Positions 35,151 through 47,762 of a DNA stretch of 64,000 nucleotides are shown here, piece by piece; position 1 is the stretch's first letter, and the number at the start of each line of letters is the position of its first letter. The position numbers were made by a program, and so were the translations under genes. The notes under the pieces were generated by a model. The model did not search any database, was not told where the DNA came from, and worked only from the letters and a program-made list of their open reading frames with translations. Source of the DNA: Taudactylus pleione (Eukaryota > Chordata > Amphibia > Anura > Myobatrachidae); NCBI GenBank assembly GCA_031769625.1, contig JAUIMM010000646.1, forward strand, positions 186,501-250,500. Reading direction: 5' to 3'.

Positions 35151-36376
35151 GTGCCCTTCCGAGCATCAACCACCACCCAGCCCATATCCCCTGCTCTGTG
35201 CCCTCCCGAGCATCACCCAGCCCATATCCCCTGCTCTGTGCCCTCCCGAGTACCACCCACCACCCAGCCCATATCCCCTGCTCTGTGCCCTCCTCAGCAT
35301 CACCCACCACCCAGCCCATATCCCCTGCTCTGTGCCCTCCCGAGCATCACCCACCACCCAGCCCATATCCCCTGCTCTGTGCCCTCCCGAGCATCACCCA
35401 CCACCCAGCCCATATCCCCTGCTCTGTGCCCTCCCGAGCATCACCCACCACCCAGCCCATATCCCCTGTTCTGTGCCCTTCCGAGCATCACCCACCACCC
35501 AGCCCATATCCCCTTCTCTGTGCCCTCCCGAGTACCACCCACCACCCAGCCCATATCCCCTGCTCTGTGCCCTCCCGAGCATCACCCACCACCCAGCCCA
35601 TATCCCCTGTTCTGTGCCCTCCCGAGCATCACCCAGCCCATATCCCCTGCTCTGTGCCCTCCCGAGTACCACCCACCACCCAGCCCATATCCCCTGCTCT
35701 GTGCCCTCCTCAGCATCACCCACCACCCAGCCCATATCCCCTGCTCTGTGCCCTCCCGAGCATCACCCACCACCCAGCCCATATCCCCTGCTCTGTGCCC
35801 TCCCGAGCATCACCCACCACCCAGCCCATATCCCCTGTTCTGTGCCCTTCCGAGCATCACCCACCACCCAGCCCATATCCCCTTCTCTGTGCCCTCCCGA
35901 GTACCACCCACCACCCAGCCCATATCCCCTGCTCTGTGCCCTCCCGAGCATCACCCACCACCCAGCCCATATCCCCTGCTCTGTGCCCTCCCGAGCATCA
36001 CCCGCCACCCAGCCCATATCCCCTGCTCTGTGCCCTCCCGAGCATCACCCACCACCCAGCCCATATCCCCTGCTGTGTGCCCTCCCGAGCATCCCCTGCT
36101 CTGTGCCCTCCCGAGCATCACCCAGCCCATATCCCCTGCTCTGTGCCCTCCTGAGCATCACCCAGCCCATATCCCCGGCTCTGTGCCCTCCCGAGCATCA
36201 CCCACCACCCAGCCCATATCCCCTGCTCTGTGCCCTCCCGAGCATCACCCACCACCCAGCCCATATCCCCTGCTCTGTGCCCTCCCGAGCATCACCCAGC
36301 CCATATCCCCTGCTCTGTGCCCTCCCGAGCATCACCCACCACCCAGCCCATATCCCCTGCTCTGTGCCCTCCCGAG
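35151..36376. repeat. 47-bp minisatellite (type B) with 38-bp variants, about 27 copies
   Basis: The unit reads gagcatcacccaccacccag, cccatatcccctgctctgtg, ccctccc; short units lack one caccaccca block (38 bp). Rare variants (gagtaccac, tcctcagcat) recur 416 bp apart and others (ccttctctg, cccctgttctg) 369 bp apart, so a block of 8-9 units was duplicated. Each full unit has four C-runs separated by 4, 2 and 4 nt, so the minus strand fits the canonical G-quadruplex pattern. It is unrelated in sequence to the 47-bp array at 33861. Confidence 0.96.
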
Positions 36377-36651
36377 CAAGATATCTCTGAATGGTGATAA
36401 GAGTGAAATAACCCTTACTGCCAATAATAAACATCAAATTAACCCCGTAGACTTAATGGATGGTTCGGAGGATGCTAGCAGTATAGTATTGTAGTCCAGT
36501 GCTGCCGTTTGTGGAACTACATAGCCCAGGCTGGTATTCCCTTATAAACAGCAGAGGATTCTTTTGTCCAGAATACAAAGAAATACTAGTAACACGGCTG
36601 TGACGTCCTGATTCTGAGTTGGGAATAGCGTAAGATAAAGCAAGTAACTGA
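36377..36651. other. Short unique spacer
   Basis: Right flank of the type B array up to the next transposon end. Nothing recognised. Confidence 0.4.
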
Positions 36652-37551
36652 GGGATCGATTCAGACCCTTCGCTAGGTAAGTTCGCTCGTTCCCAGCGTA
36701 TGCAAATTCGTCTAAATGACGGCAAGGCAGGCGAATGCATGGCAGGCCATAAGCACGCCCACTATGTCTGACTGTGCGATCGCTTTGTGCATGCAGGCGC
36801 CCACCAGCCTGTCTTAAGACGCCCACTAGCGCATCTCATCTCCAGGAAGTGTATGCAACCATCGGTACATCGGGTACCATCGGCAGCGAACACAGCGCTT
36901 GAGGTAGACTATACCCTACTGCAAGCACTGCGATCACTTCAGTGCATCCTTGCCAACTCTCCTTCATTGTCAGGGAGACTCCCTGAAATAGCAGCAATCT
37001 CCCTGTCTCCCTGAAGAGTCTGCCAATCTCCCTCATTTCACCTTACCCCCATTATGACACTGTTATATAAAAGAAAAAACAGAAATATATACATTCAAAT
37101 AGGATCATTAGTATAATTTCCTTGCATTGGGTATAAGGCACAATGATCCCTATGGTTACATGTATTTTCTGAGAAGTATCACTGTGTTTTCATCAACAAG
37201 TAGATCTTACTGACTGCTTTGGGGCTCATTTACATGTGGATGTAAATCAATTTTATGACACGCCCCTCACATGTAGCAGGACACGCCCACTTTACCGCCG
37301 CGCTCATAGGTGCTGCTTTCACAATCTCCCTGAAATGCTTTTTCAAAAGTAGGCAAGTATGCTTCAGTGTAAAATACAACCAGGTGACGCGTACTATGAC
37401 GCTATCTGTTATTTATGCACGCCTCTGAAACGGCATTATCTCGGTCAGGCACGCCTGCGTTCGCATCTACTCTCCCCTCGTTTCTAGTGGCCAGCCCCTG
37501 TCACCACACACAGACGGCTTCTCCGGTCTCTCACTGTGCCGGGCTGTCTGT
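36652..37551. mobile_element. TIR element (GATTCAGA family), split by a hAT-like insertion
   Basis: The left end is gggatcgattcagaccc. The interior after the insertion (37380-37530: gcacgcctctgaaacggcat, cacgcctgcgttcg, tgtcaccacacac) is colinear with 19290-19440 and 26170-26300, identifying a third copy of that family. The body is interrupted at 36945-37361 by another element with an 8-bp target duplication. The expected right terminus is missing: sequence similarity stops where the 95-bp array starts. Confidence 0.65.
36945..37361 (-). mobile_element. Complete hAT-like MITE, 417 bp, with 8-bp target duplication
   Basis: The element starts catccttgccaactctcc and ends agtaggcaagtatg; the ends are inverted repeats of the CATACTTGCC type. 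It is flanked by identical 8-bp repeats cttcagtg at 36937-36944 and 37362-37369. An 8-bp duplication with ends beginning CA and finishing TG is characteristic of the hAT superfamily. It has no transposase. Its right half, read on the minus strand, is shared with 9458-9540 and contains the single-copy precursor of the 41/43-bp unit. Insertion into the older TIR element gives a relative age. Confidence 0.85.
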
Positions 37552-40500
37552 GCCTCATGGGGAAGGGCCAGGGAAGAGATAGGGGAGGCCAGGAGATGCT
37601 GGGGATGAATAGGGACATAATATAGTGCACCTGAGAGAGGGCCATGGTCTCATGGGGAAGGGCCAGGGAAGAGATAGGGGAGGCCAGGAGATGCTGGGGA
37701 TAAATAGGGACATAATATAGCGCACCTGAGAGAGGGCCATGGCCTCATGGGGAAGGGCCAGGGAAGAGATAGGGGAGGCCAGGAGATGCTGGGGATAAAT
37801 AGGGACATAATATAGCGCACCTGAGAGAGGGCCATGGCCTCATGGGGAAGGGCCAGGGAAGAGATAGGGGAGGCCAGGAGATGCTGGGGATAAATAGGGA
37901 CATAATATAGCGCACCTGAGAGAGGGCCATGGCCTCATGGGGAAGGGCCAGGGAAGAGATAGGGGAGGACAGGAGATGCTGGGGATAAATAGGGACATAA
38001 TATAGCGCACCTCAGAGAGGGCCATGGCCTCATGGGGAAGGGCCAGGGAAGAGATGGGGGAGGCCATGGAGATGCTGGGAATAGGGACATAATATAGTGC
38101 ACCTGAGAGAGGGCCATGGCCTCATGGGGAAGGGCCAGGGAAGAGATGGGGGAGGACAGGAGATGCTGGGGATAAATAGGGACATAATATAGTGCACCTG
38201 AGAAAGGGCCATGGCCTCATGGGGAAGGGCCAGGGAAGAGATAGGGGAGGCCAGGAGATGCGGGGGATAAATAGGGACATAACATAGTGCACCTGAGAGA
38301 GGGCCATGGCCTCATGGGGAAGGGCCAGGGAAGAGATAGGGGAGGCCAGGAGATGCGGGGGATAAATAGGGACATAATATAGTGCACCTGAGAGAGGGCC
38401 ATGGCCTCATGGAGAAGGGCCAGGGAAGAGATGGGGGAGGACAGGAGATGCTGGGGATAAATAGGGACATAATATAGTGCACCTGAGAAAGGGCCATGGC
38501 CTCATGGGGAAGGGCCAGGGAAGAGATAGGGGAGGCCAGGAGATGCGGGGGATAAATAGGGACATAATATAGTGCACCTGAGAGAGGGCCATGGCCTCAT
38601 GGGGAAGGGCCAGGGAAGAGATAGGGGAGGCCAGGAGATGCGGGGGATAAATAGGGACATAATATAGTGCACCTGAGAGAGGGCCATGGCCTCATGGGGA
38701 AGGGCCAGGGAAGAGATAGGAGAGGCCAGGAGATGCTGGGGATAAATAGGGGCATAATATAGTGCACCTGAGAGAGGGCCATGGCCTCATGGAGAAGGGC
38801 CGGGGAAGAGATAGGGGAGGCCAGGAGATGCTGGGGATAAATAGGGACATAATATAGTGCACCTGAGAGAGGGCCATGGCCTCATGGGGAAGGGCCAGGG
38901 AAGAGATAGGGGAGGCCAGGAGATGCTGGGGATAAATAGGGACATAATATAGCGCACCTGAGAGAGGGCCATGGCCTCATGGGGAAGGGCCAGGGAAGAG
39001 ATAGGGGAGGCCAGGAGATGCTGGGGATAAATAGGGACATAATATAGCGCACCTGAGAGAGGACCATGGCCTCATGGGGAAGGGCCAGGGAAGAGATAGG
39101 GGAGGACAGGAGATGCTGGGGATAAATAGGGACATAATATAGCGCACCTCAGAGAGGGCCATGGCCTCATGGGGAAGGGCCAGGGAAGAGATGGGGGAGG
39201 CCAGGAGATGCTGGGGATAAATAGGGACATAATATAGCGCACCTGAGAGAGGGCCATGGCCTCATGGGGAAGGGCCAGGGAAGAGATTGGGGAGGACAGG
39301 AGGTGCTGGGGATAAATAGGGACATAATATAGCGCACCTGAGAGAGGGCCATGGCCTCATGGGGAAGGGCCAGGGAAGAGATAGGGGAGGCCAGGAGATG
39401 CGGGGGATAAATAGGGACATAATATAGTGCACCTGAGAGAGGGCCATGGCCTCATGGGGAAGGGCCAGGGAAGAGATAGGGGAGGCCAGGAGATGCGGGG
39501 GATAAATAGGGACATAATATAGTGCACCTGAGAGAGGGCCATGGCCTCATGGGGAAGGGCCAGGGAAGAGATAGGGGAGGACAGGAGATGCTGGGGATAA
39601 ATAGGGACATAATATAGTGCACCTGAGAGAGGGCCATGGCCTCATGGAGAAGGGCCGGGGAAGAGATAGGGGAGGCCAGGAGATGCTGGGGATAAATAGG
39701 GACATAATATAGTGCACCTGAGGGCCATGGCCTCATGGGGAAGAGATAGGGGAGGACAGGAGATGCTGGGGATAAATAGGGACATAATATAGTGCACCTC
39801 AGAGAGGGCCATGGCCTCATGGGGAAGGGCCAGGGAAGAGATGGGGGAGGCCAGGAGATGCTAGGGATAAATAGGGACATAATATAGTGCACCTGAGAGA
39901 GGGCCATGGCCTCATGGTGAAGGGCCGGGGAAGAGATAGGGGAGGCCAGGAGATGCTGGGGATAAATAGGGACATAATATAGTGCACCTGAGAGAGGGCC
40001 ATGGCCTCATGGGGAAGGGCCGGGGAAGAGATAGGGGAGGCCAGGAGATGCTGGGGATAAATAGGGACATAATATAGTGCACCTCAGAGAGGGCCATGGC
40101 CTCATGGGGAAGGGACAGGGAAGAGATAGGGGAGGCCAGGAGATGCTGGGGATAAATAGGGACATAATATAGCGCACCTGAGAGAGGGCCACGGCCTCAT
40201 GGGGAAGGGACAGGGAAGAGATAGGGGAGGCCAGGAGATGCTGGGGATAAATAGGGACATAATATAGCGCACCTGAGAGAGGGCCACGGCCTCATGGGGA
40301 AGGGACAGGGAAGAGATAGGGGAGGCCAGGAGATGCTGGGGATAAATAGGGACATAATATAGCACACCTGAGAGAGGGCCACGGCCTCATGGGGAAGGGA
40401 CAAGGAAGAGATAGGGGAGGCCAGGAGATGCTGGGGATAAATAGGGACATAAAATAGCGCACCTGAGAGAGGGCTACGGCCTCATGGGGAAGGACCAGGG

Positions 40501-43500
40501 AAGAGATAGAAGAGATAGGGGAGGCCAGGAGATGCTGGGGATAAATAGGGACATAATATAGTGCACCTGAGAGAGGGCCATGGCCTCATGGGGAAGGGCC
40601 AGGGAAGAGATAGGGGAGGCCAGGAGATGCTGGGGATAAATAGCGACATAATATAGTGCACCTGAGAGAGGGCCATGGTCTCATGGGGAAGGGCCAGGGA
40701 AGAGATAGGGGAGGCCAGGAGATGCGGGGGATAAATAGGGACATAATATAGTGCACCTGAGAGAGGGAAATGGCCTCATGGGGAAGGGCCAGGGAAGAGA
40801 TAGGAGAGGCCAGGAGATGCTGGGGATAAATAGGGACATAATATAGTGCACCTGAGAGAGGGAAATGGCCTCATGGGGAAGGGCCAATGGGGAAGGGCCA
40901 GGGAAGAGATAGGGGAGGCCAGGAGAAGCTGGGGATAAATAGGGACATAATATAGCGCACCTGAGAGAGGGCCACGGCCTCATGGGGAAGGGACAGGGAA
41001 GAGATAGGGGAGGCCAGGAGATGCTGGGGATAAATAGGGACATAATATAGCGCACCTGAGAGAGGGCCACGGCCTCATGGGGAAGGGACAGGGAAGAGAT
41101 AGGGGAGGCCAGGAGATGCTGGGGATAAATAGGGACATAATATAGCACACCTCAGAGAGGGCTACGGCCTCATAGGGAAGGACCAGGGAAGAGATAGAAG
41201 AGATAGGGGAGGCCAGGAGATGCTGGGGATAAATAGGGACATAATATAGTGCACCTGAGAGAGGGCCATGGCCTCATGGGGAAGGGCCAGGGAAGAGATA
41301 GGGGAGGCCAGGAGATGCTGGGGATGAATAGGGACATAATATAGTGCACCTGAGAGAGGGCCATGGCCTCATGGGGAAGGGCCAGGGAAGAGATAGGGGA
41401 GGCCAGGAGATGCTGGGGATGAATAGGGACATAATATAGTGCACCTGAGAGAGGACCATGGCCTCATGGGGAAGGGCCAGGGAAGAGATAGGGGAGGCCA
41501 GGGGATGCTGGGGATGAATAGGGACATAATATAGTGCAACTGAGAGAGGGCCATGGCCTCATGGGGAAGGGCCAGGGAAGAGATAGTTAGGCCAGGAGAT
41601 GCTGGGGATAAATAGGGAAATAATATAGTGCACCTGAGAGAGGGCCATGGCCTCATGGGGAAGGGCCAGGGAAGAGATAGGGGAGGCCTGGAGATGCTGG
41701 GGATAAATAGGGACATAATATAGTGCACCTGAGAGAGGGAAATGGCCTCATGGGGAAGGGCCAATGGGGAAGGGCCAGGGAAGAGATAGGGGAGGCCAGG
41801 AGATGCTGGGGATAAATAGGGACATAATATAGCGCACCTGAGAGAGGGCCACGGCCTCATGGGGAAGGGACAGGGAAGAGATAGGGGAGGCCAGGAGATG
41901 CTGGGGATAAATAGGGACATAATATAGTGCACCTGAGAGAGGGCCACGGCCTCATGGGGAAGGGACAGGGAAGAGATAGGGGAGGCCAGGAGATGCTGGG
42001 GATAAATAGGGACATAATATAGCACACCTGAGAGAGGGCCACGGCCTCATGGGGAAGGGACAGGGAAGAGATAGGGGAGGCCAGGAGATGCTGGGGATAA
42101 ATAGGGACATAATATAGCGCACCTGAGAGAGGGCTACGGCCTCATGGGGAAGGACCAGGGAAGAGATAGAAGAGATAGGGGAGGCCAGGAGATGCTGGGG
42201 ATAAATAGGGACATAATATAGTGCACCTGAGAGAGGGCCATGGCCTCATGGGGAAGGGCCAGGGAAGAGATAGGGGAGGCCAGGAGATGCTGGGGATAAA
42301 TAGCGACATAATATAGTGCACCTGAGAGAGGGCCATGGCCTCATGGGGAAGGGCCAGGGAAGAGATAGGGGAGCCCAGGAGATGCTGGGGATGAATAGGG
42401 ACATAATATAGTGCACCTGAGAGAGGGCCATGGCCTCATGGGGAAGGGCCAGGGAAGAGATAGGGGAGGCCAGGAGATGCTGGGGATGAATAGGGACATA
42501 ATATAGTGCAACTGAGAGAGGGCCATGGCCTCATGGGGAAGGGCCAGGGAAGAGATAGGGGAGGCCAGGAGATGCTGGGGATAAATAGGGACATAATATA
42601 GTGCACCTGAGAGAGGGCCATGGCCTCATGGGGAAGGGCCAGGGAAGAGATAGGGGTGGCCAGGAGATGCTGGGGATAAATAGGGACATAATATAGTGCA
42701 CCTGAGAGAGGGCCATGGCCTCATGGGGAAGGGCCAGGGAAGAGATAGGGGAGGCCAGGGGATGCTGGGGATGAATAGGGACATAATACAGTGCACCTGA
42801 GAGAGGGCCATGGCCTCATGGGGAAGGGCCAGGGAAGAGATAGGTGAGGCCAGGAGATGCTGGGGATAAATAGGGACATAATACAGTGTACCTGAGAGAG
42901 GACCATGGCCTCATGGGGAAGGGCCGTGGAAGAGATAGGAGATGCTGGGGATAAATAGGGACATAATATAGTGCACCTGAGAGAGGGCCATGGCCTCATG
43001 GGGAAGGGCCAGGGAAGAGATAGGAGATGCTGGGGACAAATAGGGACATAATATAGTGCACCTGAGAGAGGGCCATGGCCTCATGGGGAAGGGCCAGGGA
43101 AGAGATAGGGGAGGCCAGGAGATGCTGGGGATAAATAGGGACATAATATAGTGCACCTGAGAGAGGGCCATGGCCTCAAGGGGAAGGACCATGGAAGAGA
43201 TAGGGGAGGCCAGGAGATGCTGGGGATAAATAGGGACATAATATAGTGCACCTGAGAGAGGGCCATGGCCTCATGGTGGAAGGACCATGGAAGAGATAGG
43301 GGAGGCCAGGAGATGCTGGGGATAAATAGGGACATAATATAGTGCACCTGAGAGAGGGCCATGGCCTCATGGGGAAGGGCCAGGGAAGAGATAGGGGAGG
43401 CCAGGAGATGCTGGGGATAAATAGGGACATAATATAGTGCACCTGAGAGAGGGCCATGGCCTCATGGGGAAGGGCCGGGGAAGAGATAGGGGAGGCCAGG

Positions 43501-46500
43501 AGATGCTGGGGATGAATAGGGACATAATATAGTGCACCTGAGAGAGGGCCATGGCCTCATGGGGAAGGGCCGGGGAAGAGAAAGGGGAGGCCAGGAGATG
43601 CTGGGGATGAATAGGGACATAATATAGTGCACCTGAGAGAGGGCCATGGCCTCATGGGGAAGGGCCGGGGAAGAGATAGGGGAGGCCAGGGGATGCTGGG
43701 GATGAATAGTGACATAATATAGTGCACCTGAGAGAGGGCCATGGCCTCATGGGGAAGGGCCGGGGAAGAGATAGGGGAGGCCAGGGGATGCTGGGGATGA
43801 ATAGGGACATAGTATAGTGCACCTGAGAGAGGGCCATGGCCTCATGGGGAAGGGCCGGGGAAGAGATAGGGGAGGCCAGGGGATGCTGGGGATGAATAGG
43901 GACATAGTATAGTGCACCTGAGAGAGGGCCATGGCCTCATGGGGAAGGGCCGGGGAAGAGATAGGGGAGGCCAGGAGGTGCTGGGGATAAATAGGGACAT
44001 AGGATAGTGCACCTGAGAGAGGGCCATGGCCTCATGGGGAAGGGCCGAGGAAGAGATAGGGGAGGCCAGGAGGTGCTGGGGATAAATAGGGACATAGTAT
44101 AGTGCACCTGAGAGAGGGCCATGGCCTCATGGGGAAGGGCCGGGGAAGAGATAGGGGAGGCCAGGAGGTGCTGGGGATAAATAGGGACATAGTATAGTGC
44201 ACCTGAGAGAGGGCCATGGCCTCATGGGAAAGGGCCGGGGAAGAGATAGGGGAGGCCAGGAGATGCTGGGGATAAATAGGGACATAGTATAGTGCACCTG
44301 AGAGAGGGCCATGGCCTCATGGGGAAGGGCCGGGGAAGAGATAGGGGAGGCCAGGAGATGCTGGGGATAAATAGGGACATAGTATAGTGCACCTGAGAGA
44401 GGGCCATGGCCTCATGGGGAAGGGCCGGGGAAGAGATAGGGGAGGCCAGGAGATGCTGGGGATAAATAGGGACATAGTATAGTGCACCTGAGAGAGGGCC
44501 ATGGCCTCATGGGGAAGGGCCGGGGAAGAGATAGGGGAGGCCAGGAGATGCTGGGGATAAATAGGGACATAGTATAGTGCACCTGAGAGAGGGCCATGGC
44601 CTCATGGGGAAGGGTCGGGGAAGAGATAGGGGAGGCCAGGAGATGCTGGGGATAAATAGGGACATAGTATAGTGCACCTGAGAGAGGGCCATGGCCTCAT
44701 GGGGAAGGGCCGGGGAAGAGATAGGGGAGGCCAGGAGATGCTGGGGATAAATAGGGACATAGTATAGTGCACCTGAGAGAGGGCCATGGCCTCATGGGGA
44801 AGGGCCGGGGAAGAGATAGGGGAGGCCTGGAGATGCCGGGGATAAATAGGGACATAATATAGTGCACCTTAGAGAGGGCCATGGCCTCATGGGGAAGGGC
44901 CAGGGAAGAGATAGGGGAGGCCAGGAGATGCCGGGGATAAATAGGGACATAATATAGTGCACCTGAGAGAGGGCCATGGCCTCATGGGGAAGGGCCAGGG
45001 AAGAGATAGGGGAGGCCAGGAGATGCCGGGGATAAATAGGGACATAATATAGTGCACCTGAGAGAGGGCCATGGCCTCATGGGGAAGGGCCAGGGAAGAG
45101 ATAGGGGAGGCCAGGAGATGCCGGGGATAAATAGGGACATAATATAGTGCACCTGAGAGAGGGCCATGGCCTCATGGGGAAGGGCCAGGGAAGAGATAGG
45201 GGAGGCCAGGAGATGCCGGGGATAAATAGGGACATAATATAGTGCACCTGAGACAGGGCCATGGCCTCATGGGGAAGGGCCAGGGAAGAGATAGGGGAGG
45301 CCAGGAGATGCCGGGGATAAATAGGGACATAATATAGTGCACCTGAGACAGGGCCATGGCCTCATGGGGAAGGGCCAGGGAAGAGATAGGGGAGGCCAGG
45401 AGATGCCGGGGATAAATAGGGACATAATATAGTGCACCTGAGACAGGGCCATGGCCTCATGGGGAAGGGCCAGGGAAGAGATAGGGGAGGCCAGGAGATG
45501 CCGGGGATAAATAGGGACATAATATAGTGCACCTGAGAGAGGGCCATGGCCTCATGGGGAAGGGCCAGGGAAGAGATAGGGGAGGACAGGAGATGCCGGA
45601 GATAAATAGGGACATAATATAGTGCACCTGAGAGAGGGCCATGGCCTCATGGGGAAGGGCCAGAGAAGGGATAGGGGAGGCCAGGACATGCCGGTGATAA
45701 ATAGGGACATAATATAGTGCACCTGAGAGAGGGCCATGGCCTCATGGGGAAGGGCCAGGGAAAAGATAGGGGAGGCCAGGAGATGCTGGGGATAAATAGG
45801 GACATAATATAGTGCACCTGAGAGAGGGCCATGGCCTCACAGGGAAGGGCCAGGGAAGAGAGGGGAGGCCAGGAGATGCTGGGGATAAATAGGGACATAA
45901 TATAGTACACCTGAGAGAGGGCCATGGCCTCATGGGGAAGAGCCAGGGAAGAGATAGGGGAGGCCAGGAGATGCTGGGGATAAATAGGGACATAATATAG
46001 CACACCTGAGAGAGGGCCATGGCCTCATGGAGAAGGGCCAGGGAAGAGATAGGGGAGACCAGGAGATGCTGGGGATAAATAGGGACATAATATAGCACAC
46101 CTGAGAGAGGGCCATGGCCTCATGGGGAAGAGCCAGGGAAGAGATAGGGGAGGCCAGGAGATGCTGGGGATAAATAGGGACATAATATAGCACACCTGAG
46201 AGAGGGCCATGGCCTCATGGGGAAGGGCCAGGGAAGAGATAGGGGAGACCAGGAGAGGCTGGGGATAAATAGGGACATAATATAGCGCACCTGAGAGAGG
46301 GCCATGGCCTCATGGGGAAGGGCCAGGGAAGAGATAGGAGAGGCCAGGAGATGCTGGGGATAAATAGGGACATAATATAATGCACCTGAGAGAGGGCCAT
46401 GGCCTCATGGGGAAGGGCCAGGGAAGAGATAGGGGAGGCCAGGAGATGCTGGGGATAAATAGGGACACAATATAGTGCACCTGAGAGAGGGCCATGGCCT

Positions 46501-47498
46501 CACAGGGAAGGGCCAGGGAAGAGAGGGGAGGCCAGGAGATGCTGGGGATAAATAGGGACATAATATAGTGCACCTGAGAGAGGGTCATGGCCTCACAGGG
46601 AAGGGCCAGGGAAGAGAGGGGAGGCCAGGAGATGCTGGGGATAAATAGGGACATAATATAGTACACCTGAGAGAGGGCCATGGCCTCATGGGGAAGGGCC
46701 AGGGAAGAGATAGGGGAGGCCAGGAGATGCTGGGGATAAATAGGAACATAATATAGTGCACCTGAGAGAGGGCCATGGCCTCATGGGGAAGGGTCAGGGA
46801 AGAGATAGGAGAGGCCAGGAGATGCTGGTGATAATAGGGACATAATATAGTGCACCTGAGAGAGGGCCATGGCCTCATGGGGAAGGGCCAGGGAAGAGAT
46901 AGGGGAGGCCAGGAGATGCAGGGGATAAATATGGATATAATATAGTGCACCTGAGAGAGGGCCATGGCCTCATGGGGAAGGGCCAGGGAAGAGATAGGGG
47001 AGGCTAGGAGATGCTGGGGATAAATAGGGACATAATATAGTGCACCTGAGAGAGGGCCATGGCCTCATGGGGAAGGGTCAGGGTAGAGATAGGGGAGGCC
47101 AGGAGATACTGGGGATAAATAGGGACATAATATAGTGCACCTGAGAGAGGGCCATGGCCTCATGGGGAAGTGCCAGGGAAGAGATAGGAGAGGCCAGGAG
47201 ATGCTGGGGATAAATAGGGACATAATATAGTGCACCTGAGAGAGGGCCATGGCCTCATGGGGAAGGGCCAGGGAAGAGATAGGGGAGGCCAGGAGATGCT
47301 GGGGATAAATAGGGACATAATATAGTTCACCTGAGAGAGGGCCATGGCCTTATGGGGAAGGGCCAGGGAAGAGATAGGGGAGGCCAGGAGATGCTGGGGA
47401 TAAATAGGGACATAATATAGTGCACCTGAGAGAGGGCCATGGCCTCATGGTGAAGGGCCAGGGAAGAGATAGGGGAGGCCAGGAGATACTGGGGATAA
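37552..47498. repeat. 95-bp satellite-like array, about 105 copies
   Basis: The unit reads ggcctcatggggaagggcca, gggaagagataggggaggcc, aggagatgctggggataaat, agggacataatatagtgcac, ctgagagagggccat. Period is strictly 95 bp except for indel variants (104-bp units with a gagatagaag insertion at about 40503, 41191 and 42163; units with an extra ccaatggggaaggg near 40885 and 41762). Regional subfamilies are evident: gacatagtatag with cggggaag at about 43800-44800, and atgccggggataaat at about 44830-45600. Ninety-five is not a multiple of three and each minus-strand frame closes at about 61 codons. Confidence 0.97.
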
Positions 47499-47762
47499 GG
47501 AAGCTACAAGTGAGAATGATAATAAACAGGAAAACTGACAGGCACAAACAGCGCCCCCTGCCCTGTGGTGCGCTGTGCCATGGCACTGGTCACACTACCC
47601 TAGTTCCTGCACTGGTGCACGCAGTGCAGGGCGGTGAGGAGGCAACATATATGGCATTTGCTGTATTTATCTGTACATATCTGATCCTGACTCTCTGATC
47701 GCCCTTTGGGCCTCATTTAGGGATGTACGATAACCCGATTGGGGCCTGCGATACCGCACAGA
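47499..47762. other. Spacer holding an orphan 32-bp-type unit
   Basis: Unique sequence follows the 95-bp array. At 47681-47706 ctgatcctgactctctgatc gcccttt resembles one unit of the 32-bp array that begins about 900 bp further on. A word gggcctcatttag at 47708 may be an end of another TIR element. Confidence 0.5.

Noticed and set aside
37552..47498. Centromeric satellite
   Set aside because: Only about 105 units between unrelated arrays and transposons; nothing in the sequence shows centromere association.
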